Shown here in pieces: positions 14,554-22,192 of a stretch of DNA of 23,839 bases. The stretch's first letter is position 1. Every line of letters starts with the position of its first letter. Below the pieces are notes generated by a model. It worked only from the letters and a program-made list of their open reading frames with translations. It was not told the DNA's origin and did not search any database. The translations under genes were made by a program, and so were the position numbers. Origin of the DNA: Muribaculaceae bacterium. Its GTDB lineage: Bacteria; Bacteroidota; Bacteroidia; Bacteroidales; Muribaculaceae. The stretch is taken from positions 1-23,839 of the forward strand of contig JAFLTK010000145.1 in assembly GCA_022511505.1 (NCBI GenBank). Direction: 5' to 3'.

Positions 14554-16029
14554 TCAGAGAATGGTTTTGCGGCCGTTGATGATGAGGACCTTTCCCTCGA
14601 CCGGCAGGTTTAGACGACGACCGTTGAGGTCATAAATTTCGGTAGCGGAGGTCTGGTCAATGTCAACCTCAACTTCGTTGACCGACGAGGCTATCGTCGA
14701 GGCTTCATATTGTATCTCCTGGTTGCCGAGAATATGGTCGCTTTCAATGACAGGTTTAGCCGTCGCGCTACCGTCGGCATTCACCTCAAGACCGCGGGGA
14801 ATCGTTACCCACATCTCCTCGCCCGGAAGCAAACCGCGCAACGAGTTGTCGCTACGGCAACCGTCGATGGCAAAATATGCGTCGCGATACAGCGGTGCCA
14901 CGCCGGTGTTTGCCACGCGGATGCGGGTGGTCGTGCCGTCGGTGGTGCATTGGTTGACGGTGAAATGGTACCCGGTAGCAAGCGACGCCGAGAGAAAGCG
15001 AGACCCGGTGCCGTAAGGGCCGTCGGGCGCATCGTTGGCAATCATAAAGGTGATGTGATATTTCCCGGCCTGTTCTTCCCACGTGTGGCCATACATGCCC
15101 TGAGGATTAAGGAAATTTTTTTGGTCACTGCTTGTATAGTAACTCACTTCGCCGCCATGAAAACCATTGTGCCAGCGGGTATCATATCCCGCAGCAATCC
15201 ACAATTTCTCGTTGTAGCCGTCGGCGGTGCCAAGTTCGTGGGTTTTGTGCATGAATGAGTCGTCAAAACAGCCAAAATTGATGGCCTTGAGCGTCGGGTC
15301 GTCGGGCACGGGAGAATAGTAACTGTCGGCAGCGTTGATTGACGCTCCCCAAGGCAATGTGCCCATGACCTCTTCAAGATGCTTAAAAAACTCTGATTGA
15401 TAGGCTTTTGACGGGAAGTTCTGTCCAAACTTCAACGTGGTGCCATAGATGTGGTATTCGCTCCAATGGCCAAAGCCAACCTCGACGAAAGCAAGGCGTG
15501 GGTCGGCACTATATCGCGCGGCAAAGTCGGTGTAAAACTGCTTTGTAAAGCGTTGAAGTTCGGCGTTGCTCCAGTCGGCATAGTATGTCGGGCCGTCGCC
15601 ATCGACCTTGTTGTAGGTCTCGTGATAGTCGGCACGGTCCTTGATATACTGTGGCACGGCAGTCATTCCGGCCGTCTTGCCATCGACCTCCTTTGAGCCC
15701 GGATATTCGTAGCGAAAGCGCGCTATCAACTGATGGCCGCGCGAGGCAACGTCATCCAAAATCTCATCAAACCAACTCCAGTCATAAACAATCGTGCCGT
15801 CGGCCTCACAGCCCGTCACCACCTTGCACGGCAAGCAGTAGGCAAACTCCAGTTGAATGCTTTGGCCGTGGGTCTTGTTGAGTTCGGCCGCCTTGAACGG
15901 CCACAACACCAGCCCCGTCATAGGCTGCGCGTGGGTAATCTCACTGTTGAGGGCCACCTCGACCTGCCGGGCACCGGCCCCGTTGATTGCGCTTGCAAAA
16001 ATAAACAACGAAATAACTACTTTTTTCAT
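14554..16029 (-). CDS. Secreted DUF4832-like, glycosidase-fold protein
   Basis: This 491-residue exported protein has a short signal peptide (MKKVVISLFIFASAINGAGA, cleavage about 20/21). The middle resembles a TIM-barrel glycoside-hydrolase-like fold: WSWFDEILDDVASRGHQLIARFRY (84-107) and FVEVGFGHWSEYHIYG (181-196), where Glu183 and Glu191 sit at the end of a predicted strand. From about 345 the sequence matches what I recall of DUF4832 (ATGYHFTV, a beta-sandwich, PGEEMWVTI). The last 30 residues (EIYDLNGRRLNLP...INGRKTIL) look like the C-terminal module found on many secreted Bacteroidales proteins, possibly a type IX secretion signal. Substrate is unknown; a polysaccharide role is inferred. 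It is monocistronic, with a terminator shared with nhaD. Confidence 0.78.
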   Translation of the reverse strand: MKKVVISLFIFASAINGAGARQVEVALNSEITHAQPMTGLVLWPFKAAELNKTHGQSIQLEFAYCLPCKVVTGCEADGTIVYDWSWFDEILDDVASRGHQLIARFRYEYPGSKEVDGKTAGMTAVPQYIKDRADYHETYNKVDGDGPTYYADWSNAELQRFTKQFYTDFAARYSADPRLAFVEVGFGHWSEYHIYGTTLKFGQNFPSKAYQSEFFKHLEEVMGTLPWGASINAADSYYSPVPDDPTLKAINFGCFDDSFMHKTHELGTADGYNEKLWIAAGYDTRWHNGFHGGEVSYYTSSDQKNFLNPQGMYGHTWEEQAGKYHITFMIANDAPDGPYGTGSRFLSASLATGYHFTVNQCTTDGTTTRIRVANTGVAPLYRDAYFAIDGCRSDNSLRGLLPGEEMWVTIPRGLEVNADGSATAKPVIESDHILGNQEIQYEASTIASSVNEVEVDIDQTSATEIYDLNGRRLNLPVEGKVLIINGRKTIL

Positions 16030-16077
16030 CTCATTATAGCATCAATTAGTATATGCAAGAATCATTAATATTTCCCG

Positions 16078-16085
16078 CAAAATTA
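16078..16085 (-). promoter_or_regulatory. -7 box for the DUF4832-like gene
   Basis: The minus strand reads TAATTTTG, an exact TAnnTTTG match, with no good TTTG at the usual upstream distance. The start would be near 16072, about 43 bases before the ATG at 16029. Confidence 0.45.
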
Positions 16086-16220
16086 TAAAAAATTTCCAAA
16101 TCACCCGTTCACAATGACGTTCTTAAGAAGAAAGCAATGTTATCGTGATGAAATATGAAGTTCAAATGACACCGGGCATTTAATCGAATTTTAAGGTAGA
16201 GGGTGGATTATTTAGGGAAT

Positions 16221-16254
16221 TTTGTGGATATGTCGGGGGAAAGGGTTATATTTG
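16221..16254 (+). promoter_or_regulatory. Promoter of the helicase-hydrolase operon
   Basis: TTTG (16221-16224) and TATATTTG (16247-16254) are separated by 22 bases, one more than usual. Transcription would start near 16261. This rules out the upstream in-frame ATG at 16203 and supports the ATG at 16275. Confidence 0.5.
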
Positions 16255-16274
16255 TTGGAAAATTGAAGTTTGGG

Positions 16275-17609
16275 ATGAAAGAGAAGGAAATCATCACTCA
16301 AATTAGGAGCCGGCTCGGCATTGAGTCGCTCAACGAGATGCAACAGGCAACGGCCTCGGCATCAGGCCGTTCGATATTGTTGTTGAGTCCCACGGGTAGC
16401 GGCAAAACGGTTGCTTTTACCATCGCGTTGCTGAAACGGCTCGGGGCGCCGGCCGGACGTGTGGCGGCGGTGGTTATTGCGCCTACGCGCGAGTTGGCGA
16501 TGCAGATTGGCGGTGTGGTCTCAAAGGTTGCCGCGGGCTATCGCGTCGTGACCCTTTATGGCGGTCACTCGATGAGGGACGAGGCGGCATCGCTGACGGT
16601 GACGCCCGACATTGTCATCGCCACGCCGGGCCGACTGCTCGACCACCTAAACCGCCGCCAACTTGACATCAGCACGGCCACGGTTGCCGTTCTCGACGAG
16701 TATGACAAATCGCTCGAACTCGGTTTTGCCGACGAAATGCGCCGACTCGTTCGTGCGATGAAGCGTGTCGACACCATTATCCTGACCTCGGCCACGCGCC
16801 TCGAGGAATACCCCGAATACCTCAATCCCGGCGAGTTGACGATGCTCGACTTCACCGAGGCGCGCGACGGCGCCGGTGCCGACGCTCGCCCGACGGTCGA
16901 AAAACTACGCATGATTTCGTGGCAAAAAGACAAACTCGAGGCGCTCGGCGAGTTGATTGACTCGCTCGACGACGGAGGCCGCACGATGGTGTTTGTCAAT
17001 CACCGCGAGAGTGCCGAGCGAGTGTTCAATTATCTGAAAAAGAAAGGCTTGCCTGCGGGGCTGTATCACGGCGGTCTGGAACAAAACGACCGCGAGGACT
17101 CGCTCGAAATGTTCAACAACGGCACGACACCAATTCTGGTCACTACCGACCTTGGCTCGCGCGGACTCGACATCGCCATGACCGAGAACATCGTCCACTA
17201 TCATCTCCCCCCGACGCCGCAAGCGTGGACCCACCGCAACGGGCGCACGGGACGCCTCGGCGGCGAGAATGGCCGCGTGTTTATCATCACGGCCGACGGC
17301 GAGGAATCGGTTCCCGAGTGGGTCGACTGGGAGCGCGACTACCACCCGCGACCATCTGAAAATCCAATCGCGCGACACACTGCCACGCTCTATCTCAACC
17401 TCGGCCGCCGCGAGAAAATTTCGCGCGGCGACATCGTCGGTTACCTTGTCAACAAAGGCGGCTTGACAGCGGCCGAAATCGGCTCAATCGCCTTGCGCGA
17501 CCACAGTGCCCTCGTGGCCATACCCGCGGCAAAAACCGGCGAAACCCTCGCCCGCGTGGCCGGTGAAAAAATCAAGAACAAACGAGTTAAAGTATCCATA
17601 AAGAAATGA
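16275..17609 (+). CDS. DEAD-box RNA helicase (DEYD variant)
   Basis: This 444-residue ATP-dependent RNA helicase has both RecA-like domains. Motifs, numbered from the ATG at 16275: Q-motif region LNEMQQ (19-24), motif I SPTGSGKT (38-45), Ia PTRELA (70-75), GG (96-97), Ib TPGRL (117-121), motif II DEYD (141-144), motif III TSAT (171-174), motif IV-like MVFVNHRESAERV (238-250), motif V TTDLGSRGLDI (290-300) and VI HRNGRTGR (320-327). Motif II has Tyr in place of Ala; the surrounding DKSLELGF is, from memory, usual for a Bacteroidetes subfamily with DEFD or DEYD. The C-terminal 90 residues are basic and may bind RNA. I reject the earlier ATG at 16203 because it lies upstream of the promoter. It overlaps the next gene by 4 bases (ATGA). 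Confidence 0.93.
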   Translation: MKEKEIITQIRSRLGIESLNEMQQATASASGRSILLLSPTGSGKTVAFTIALLKRLGAPAGRVAAVVIAPTRELAMQIGGVVSKVAAGYRVVTLYGGHSMRDEAASLTVTPDIVIATPGRLLDHLNRRQLDISTATVAVLDEYDKSLELGFADEMRRLVRAMKRVDTIILTSATRLEEYPEYLNPGELTMLDFTEARDGAGADARPTVEKLRMISWQKDKLEALGELIDSLDDGGRTMVFVNHRESAERVFNYLKKKGLPAGLYHGGLEQNDREDSLEMFNNGTTPILVTTDLGSRGLDIAMTENIVHYHLPPTPQAWTHRNGRTGRLGGENGRVFIITADGEESVPEWVDWERDYHPRPSENPIARHTATLYLNLGRREKISRGDIVGYLVNKGGLTAAEIGSIALRDHSALVAIPAAKTGETLARVAGEKIKNKRVKVSIKK

Positions 17610-18733
17610 AACACAGGCTAATACCATTCCTCCTACTGCTGATGGCGCTCGTGCCTGCCGCCGGCATCGCCTGCACCTCGGCAATTTTCTCGGGCAAAGT
17701 TACTCGCTCGGGCCACCCCATGATTTGGAAAAACCGCGACACCGATGCGCGCGCCAACTTCGTGGCCCGCGTCGAGGGCGACGGCGCCCGAACGCTTAGT
17801 TATCTGGGACTGTTCAACGAGGGCGACTCACTGTTGCAGGACGCATGGATGGGCATGAACGACGCCGGATTTGCCGTCATGAACACTGCCAGTTACAATC
17901 TGGCGCCCGACACCGCCGCGCTCAAGGACATGGAGGGCCGCGTGATGGCGATGGCGCTGTCAACATGCCGTTCGCTCGACGATTTCGAGCGACTGCTGAA
18001 CACGTTGCCGCGTCCCATGGGAGTGCAAGCCAACTTCGGTGCCATTGATAATCAAGGGAATGGTGCCTATTATGAGACCAACGACGAGGGATTTGTCAAA
18101 TTTGACCTCGCCGACGCTCCCGACGGATACATAACCCGCACCAACTATTCAGAGACCGGGTGGGCCGACGGGGGCTACGGCTACATTCGCCGCGACAACG
18201 CCGAACACTTCATCCGTCCGGCCGTCGACCGCCGCGACGTCACCCCGGCGTTGCTGACCGACACCGTCTCGCGCTCGTTCTACCACTCGCTCATCGGCCG
18301 GGACATGCTGCAGACCGACGACCCGTATATCATTGACCAAGACTTTGTTCCGCGTTCGATGACCACCGCCACCATCGTCATCGAGGGCACTGACCCGGGT
18401 GATTATCCAGAGTTTCAGGTAATGTGGACCGCGCTCGGCTACCCGGTGACAGCCATCACCCGCGCCGTCATGTTGCGCCACGTCCCCGAGGAGGTGCAAC
18501 CCGGCGAAACCTGGCAGGCACCCGACAGCGAGCGCTCGCTTGAGTTGAAAAAGCAAATATTTGATATTGAGCGCGGTAGCGGTCCGCGATATATCAACGT
18601 CAAGGCAGCCCGCACGCTTGGAGAAGAGACCGAAGCCCTCTCGGCCGAGTCTATCAAAGCCGGGCAGACGTTGCTCGAAAGCGAGCAGCGGTGGTACCGA
18701 GGCAAGCAGAAGCCGCCACGCCGGTCAAAATGA
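17606..18733 (+). CDS. Secreted C45-type Ntn hydrolase (linear amide C-N hydrolase)
   Basis: This 375-residue protein has a signal peptide (residues 1-22, hydrophobic LIPFLLLLMALVPAAG) followed directly by Cys23 in ACTSAIF. Ntn hydrolases of the peptidase C45/acyltransferase and choloylglycine hydrolase group use an N-terminal Cys as nucleophile, so removing the signal peptide would expose it. Other family hallmarks are WKNRDTD (41-47), WMGMNDAGFAVMNTASYNL (81-99) and GVQANFGAIDNQGN. These enzymes hydrolyse linear amide bonds or transfer acyl groups; the substrate (bile-acid amide, acyl-amino acid or peptide) is not readable. GIAC only loosely resembles a lipobox. It starts at ATGA, overlapping the helicase stop by 4 bases, and its end overlaps that of convergent nadK by 9 bases. 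Confidence 0.8.
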   Translation: MKHRLIPFLLLLMALVPAAGIACTSAIFSGKVTRSGHPMIWKNRDTDARANFVARVEGDGARTLSYLGLFNEGDSLLQDAWMGMNDAGFAVMNTASYNLAPDTAALKDMEGRVMAMALSTCRSLDDFERLLNTLPRPMGVQANFGAIDNQGNGAYYETNDEGFVKFDLADAPDGYITRTNYSETGWADGGYGYIRRDNAEHFIRPAVDRRDVTPALLTDTVSRSFYHSLIGRDMLQTDDPYIIDQDFVPRSMTTATIVIEGTDPGDYPEFQVMWTALGYPVTAITRAVMLRHVPEEVQPGETWQAPDSERSLELKKQIFDIERGSGPRYINVKAARTLGEETEALSAESIKAGQTLLESEQRWYRGKQKPPRRSK

Positions 18734-19603
18734 CGCCGCGCCCCAGAGCAGTTTGGAGCGAAGGGTCGAAGCAAAGGTGTGTCCGGCCGTGTGTATAATA
18801 TTGATAGTGAAAGGCGCACGCTTAATTTGAACACGCGTGTTGATGGGTAATGTTACCCAGTGTCCGTCAAAACTCAGGCGCCATGACGGCACTCGCGAAC
18901 CTACGCTGATATCGATGACCGTCGAGTCGGCAACAACGAGCGGACGCATCGTCAGCGAGTGGGGCGCAATGGGTGCAATCGACAGCGCCGGCGATGACGG
19001 CTCGATAATAGGACCGCCGACCGACAGGTTATAACCGGTTGAGCCTGTCGGAGTTGACACAATCAAACCGTCGCCGCGAAAGTGGGCCAGCGGCTCGCCG
19101 TCGATTGCCGTTATGACCTCAATCATCGACGCCGTCTCGGCGCGCAGGATGGCAATCTCGTTTAAGGCAAACTCTCCCGCGGGTATTTCGCCCTCGCCGT
19201 TGACAATCGACGCCTGCAACACCGCGCGGCGCTCCTCGCGATAGTCGCCCGAAGCGAGTGCCTCAAGTAGTCGCGTGGCGTCGGCAACATCAACGTCGGC
19301 CAGATAGCCAAGGTGGCCGGTATTGACCCCCACGATAGGCGTTCCCGACGCACCGAGCGCGCGAGCCGTCGACAGGAAGGTCCCGTCGCCACCCATCGAC
19401 ACCGCTATGTCACACTCCGGGCATTCATCGGCAAATGTGTCAAACCGCGGCATGTCGCCGTCAAGCGCCTTCAAGTAGTCATAAAACCGGCGTTCGACAG
19501 TCACGCGGTAGTCGCTCTCGTCAAGCAACTTGAAAAAGTTAACGATAGCATTGAGGCGCCGCGAGGGCTGGGACAGATTTCCGTAGATTGCAAGATGTTT
19601 CAC
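18725..19603 (-). CDS. nadK: NAD kinase
   Basis: This enzyme phosphorylates NAD to NADP with ATP in the cytoplasm. Diagnostic motifs, counting from the GTG at 19603: SMGGDGTFLSTAR with GGDG (71-74), LNEIAI (148-153) and FRGDGLIVSTPTGSTGYNLS (175-194). I start it at GTG (VKHLAIYGN, about 292 residues) because NAD kinases usually begin just before this strand. The open frame continues upstream to 19669, where only a TTG is available, and no in-frame ATG occurs before residue 51. The 3' end overlaps the convergent C45 hydrolase gene by 9 bases. The gene upstream on the same strand (19698-20114) is probably in the same operon. Confidence 0.95.
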   Translation of the reverse strand: MKHLAIYGNLSQPSRRLNAIVNFFKLLDESDYRVTVERRFYDYLKALDGDMPRFDTFADECPECDIAVSMGGDGTFLSTARALGASGTPIVGVNTGHLGYLADVDVADATRLLEALASGDYREERRAVLQASIVNGEGEIPAGEFALNEIAILRAETASMIEVITAIDGEPLAHFRGDGLIVSTPTGSTGYNLSVGGPIIEPSSPALSIAPIAPHSLTMRPLVVADSTVIDISVGSRVPSWRLSFDGHWVTLPINTRVQIKRAPFTINIIHTAGHTFASTLRSKLLWGAASF

Positions 19604-19652
19604 GGGAGTGATGGTATTGGGGTGGATGGAAGTAATGGGAGAGGCGGGAAGC

Positions 19653-19696
19653 GACAACAACGACAACAATAAAAACTATAACAACAATAACAACTG
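19653..19696. repeat. AAC-rich low-complexity tract
   Basis: Repeated AAC/AAT triplets run between nadK and the gene upstream of it, appearing as GTT/ATT-rich RNA on the nadK strand. It lies ahead of the GTG start of nadK and may form an unstructured spacer or slip in length. Confidence 0.5.
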
Positions 19697-19697
19697 A

Positions 19698-20114
19698 TTA
19701 GTCAATCAATCGCAGGAGGAAGTTGACACGCTCGCGCAGCGTCTCGTCAATGACATCCTCGGTGGCGCCGTCGGCCACGTCGACCGTCCGTCCGCCCGAC
19801 GTTGCCGCAAGCACTCGGTAGCCATAGCGTTCAAGCGAGCGAATGACCCCCATGGCGTGGCGCATGTCGACGCGAAGGTCGACAACGACCTCGCCGGCGT
19901 CATAGCCCGAAGGGATAGCTCCATCGGCCGTGACGTTCAGGTTCAGCAGATGGGCATTGCAGTCTTCCACCGCTCGGGCTATCGCCGACGCGCTATAATT
20001 AGCCATACCGATAGCCGCCGTGATTGAGGTAGAGTCCTCAATCTCGGGGAAAAGGCGGTTGAGTTTTGCCTCGCTGTCAGCCGTTTGTCGCTTTATGTCA
20101 TCTTTTGATGCCAA
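19698..20114 (-). CDS. ACT-like domain protein, apparently a CBS protein lacking its CBS pair
   Basis: About 138 residues from a TTG at 20114, which follows an AG-rich stretch (AAAGAGAAAAG) on the minus strand; another TTG at 20159 would give 153. There is no in-frame ATG before MANYSAS, and starting there would cut into the domain. From about residue 31 the sequence (SITAAIGMANYSASAIARAVEDCNAHLLNLNV, then VVVDLRVDMRHAMGVIRSLERYGYRVLA) matches what I recall of the C-terminal ACT-like half of CBS-domain proteins found next to nadK and pdxJ in Bacteroidales. The usual two N-terminal CBS motifs are absent, with no remnant upstream. It may be a regulatory ligand-binding protein or a decaying gene. 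The strong codon structure argues for a real protein. Confidence 0.65.
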   Translation of the reverse strand: MASKDDIKRQTADSEAKLNRLFPEIEDSTSITAAIGMANYSASAIARAVEDCNAHLLNLNVTADGAIPSGYDAGEVVVDLRVDMRHAMGVIRSLERYGYRVLAATSGGRTVDVADGATEDVIDETLRERVNFLLRLID

Positions 20115-20141
20115 AATTCTTTTCTCTTTGGTTATTTCTCT

Positions 20142-20181
20142 GTAATTTTGTACTCGCAAAACGTGTCGACTGCAAAATTAC
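20142..20181. promoter_or_regulatory. Face-to-face TAATTTTG elements between the nadK operon and pdxJ
   Basis: GTAATTTTG (20142-20150) and CAAAATTAC (20173-20181) form a perfect 9-bp inverted repeat around a 22-base spacer. Each arm is an exact -7 box: the plus-strand one would fire towards pdxJ from about 20157, the minus-strand one towards the ACT-like gene from about 20167. The -33 elements are weak. They may be facing promoters or one operator. Confidence 0.45.
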
Positions 20182-20278
20182 CAAAAAATATCGAATTTGT
20201 AGTTGCTCTTTGCCGGATAAACACCCAAGTCCCGCTAAAAGATTTTGTCGGAACGCCATTTTTTACAGTCAATCTCCT

Positions 20279-20995
20279 ATGACGACCAATTTAAGTGTTA
20301 ATATCAACAAAGTCGCGACACTCAGAAACGCTCGCGGTGAGAACCACCCTGACGTGCAGTTGTTTGCCGCCGACTGTGAGCGATTTGGTGCCGACGGTGT
20401 CACGGTTCACCCGCGGCCCGACCAAAGACACATATTATATAGGGATGTCTTTCTGCTCAGGCCGCTCGTCAAAACCGAGTTTAACATCGAGGGCTACCCT
20501 ACCCCCGAGTTTATTGACCTGGTGCTGAAAGTGAAACCCGAGCAGGTTACGCTCGTTCCCGATGCCCCCGGCGACCTCACCTCCCACGAGGGATGGGACG
20601 TTGCCCCCAACTTTGATTTCCTCAGCGAGATTGTCGACAAAATGAAACAGGCCGGCATCCGCACCTCCATCTTCGTTGGCACCGACGAGGAAAACATCCG
20701 CCAAGCCGCCGGGACCGGCGCCGACCGCATCGAGTTATACACCAAGCCCTACGCCGACATGTATGCCGTCGACCGCGACGCCGCCGTCGAGCCTTTTGTC
20801 AAGGCATCGGCAGCCGCACGCAAGGCCGGCCTCGGCGTGAACGCCGGTCATGACCTCTCGCTCCGGAACCTGGCGTTTTTCCACAGCTCGCTCCCCTACC
20901 TCAATGAAGTCTCCATTGGCCACGCCCTGATTGCCGATGCCCTTTATATGGGGCTCGAGCAGACCATCGCCCGCTATAAGGAGTGCCTCAGATAA
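20279..20995 (+). CDS. pdxJ: Pyridoxine 5'-phosphate synthase
   Basis: This 238-residue TIM-barrel enzyme joins 1-deoxyxylulose 5-phosphate with 3-amino-2-oxopropyl phosphate to form pyridoxine 5'-phosphate, the DXP-dependent vitamin B6 route. Landmarks: SVNINKVATLRNARG (6-20), VTVHPRPDQRHI with His44 (41-52), TEFNIEG with Glu71 (66-72), and NAGHDLS with His191 (188-194), the other catalytic residue. The ATG at 20279 gives the family length; the open frame extends back to 20066, but that part would be a non-homologous cysteine-rich leader overlapping the divergent gene. The exb-tonB genes follow after 72 bases without an obvious promoter, so it may head that operon. Confidence 0.96.
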   Translation: MTTNLSVNINKVATLRNARGENHPDVQLFAADCERFGADGVTVHPRPDQRHILYRDVFLLRPLVKTEFNIEGYPTPEFIDLVLKVKPEQVTLVPDAPGDLTSHEGWDVAPNFDFLSEIVDKMKQAGIRTSIFVGTDEENIRQAAGTGADRIELYTKPYADMYAVDRDAAVEPFVKASAAARKAGLGVNAGHDLSLRNLAFFHSSLPYLNEVSIGHALIADALYMGLEQTIARYKECLR

Positions 20996-21067
20996 TAGCG
21001 CTTACACATTAATCTATATAGCAAATTTTTCCTCCTCATCACCCACCCAATCATTCCTCACTAAAGT

Positions 21068-21691
21068 ATGAACGACATCTCAATCTGGCAACTATGCCTC
21101 AAGGGCGGCTTCATCATGATACCCCTCGCCCTGCTCTCAATCGTGTGCATCTATGTTTTCATCGAGCGCTTCCTCGCCATAGGCCGCGCCGACCATAGCG
21201 ACCCCCATTTCATGCAGCGCATCAAGGACTATATTCACGATGGCGAGATTGAAAGCGCTCTCAACCTGTGTCGCCAAGAGTCATCGCCCTATTCGCGCCT
21301 CGTTGCCAAAGGTATCTCGCGCATCGGGCGCCCGATGAACGACGTCCTCGTGGCCATCGAAAACATCGGCAACATCGAGGTTGCCAACCTCGGCAAGAGC
21401 CTCCCGTGGCTCGCCACCACCGCTGCCGGCGCTCCTATGCTCGGCTTCCTCGGCACCGTCATCGGTATGGTCGAGGCTTTCCACAACCTCGCCGCCGCCG
21501 GCTCGTCAGCCAACATCGACGTGCTCGCCGGAGGTATCTATGAGGCGCTGGTGACCACTGTTGCCGGTCTGGTCGTTGGTGTAATCGCCCTCTTTGCCTA
21601 CAACTACCTCGTGGCCCGCATCAACACCGTCATGACCAAACTCGAGTCGCGAACCATGGAGTTCATGGACATGCTCAACGAGCCCGCATAA
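21068..21691 (+). CDS. exbB: ExbB/TolQ/MotA-family proton channel
   Basis: This 207-residue inner-membrane protein has three transmembrane segments (about 14-33, 112-136 and 159-180) with a cytoplasmic loop between the first two. The second segment carries APMLGFLGTVIGMVEAF (122-138), the MotA/TolQ/ExbB signature. With ExbD it forms the proton channel that energises TonB. It lies 72 bases after pdxJ and 33 before exbD. ExbB rather than TolQ is chosen from the adjacent exbD and tonB. Confidence 0.95.
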   Translation: MNDISIWQLCLKGGFIMIPLALLSIVCIYVFIERFLAIGRADHSDPHFMQRIKDYIHDGEIESALNLCRQESSPYSRLVAKGISRIGRPMNDVLVAIENIGNIEVANLGKSLPWLATTAAGAPMLGFLGTVIGMVEAFHNLAAAGSSANIDVLAGGIYEALVTTVAGLVVGVIALFAYNYLVARINTVMTKLESRTMEFMDMLNEPA

Positions 21692-21724
21692 CATCTTTCC
21701 TCAACCCTCAAAACGCTATCAACC

Positions 21725-22192
21725 ATGGCATTAAAACGTCAACACGACATGCAGGCTGCGTTTTCGATGGCTTCGATGACCGACGTCATTTTCCTGCTCC
21801 TGATTTTCTTCATGGTGACCTCGACATTCGTTTTCCCGACGGCGCTCGAGATCAACCTGCCCCAAAGCAGCGAGCAGACGGCCATCAAACCGGCGACACG
21901 CGTCTATATCGACCAGAATCGCGACCTCTATGTGTCGCTTGCGGGCGAAGAACCCGCTCTGGTCACCAAGGAGCAACTGCTTGCTATCCTTTCGGTTAAC
22001 CGTGCCGACGGGAACGCGACCGAGCCCGGCCCGGCCGATGACTATATCGCCGTCTATGCCGACGACGAGGTCCCATACGGTCTGCTCATCGAGGTGCTTG
22101 ACCTCGGCGCACAAAACAATCTCAAGATGGTACTCGCCACCAAGCCGGCGCCCGTCTCGGCCATGCCCTCCACTCCTAACGACACCAAGTGA
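21725..22192 (+). CDS. exbD: ExbD/TolR-family biopolymer transport protein
   Basis: This 155-residue protein has one N-terminal transmembrane helix (about 20-36) preceded by SMASMTDVIFLLLIFF, where Asp20 is the proton-carrying residue of ExbD. The periplasmic part (37-155) ends with a Pro-rich tail. It forms the channel with ExbB. Its stop codon TGA shares a base with the tonB ATG (TGATG), indicating coupling. Confidence 0.94.
   Translation: MALKRQHDMQAAFSMASMTDVIFLLLIFFMVTSTFVFPTALEINLPQSSEQTAIKPATRVYIDQNRDLYVSLAGEEPALVTKEQLLAILSVNRADGNATEPGPADDYIAVYADDEVPYGLLIEVLDLGAQNNLKMVLATKPAPVSAMPSTPNDTK

Noticed and set aside
16203..16274. Upstream in-frame start of the helicase
   Set aside because: A promoter-like TTTG...TATATTTG lies inside it, and the added residues do not resemble the helicase family.
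20066..20278. N-terminal extension of pdxJ
   Set aside because: It is non-homologous, cysteine-rich and overlaps the divergent gene; the ATG at 20279 gives the normal length.
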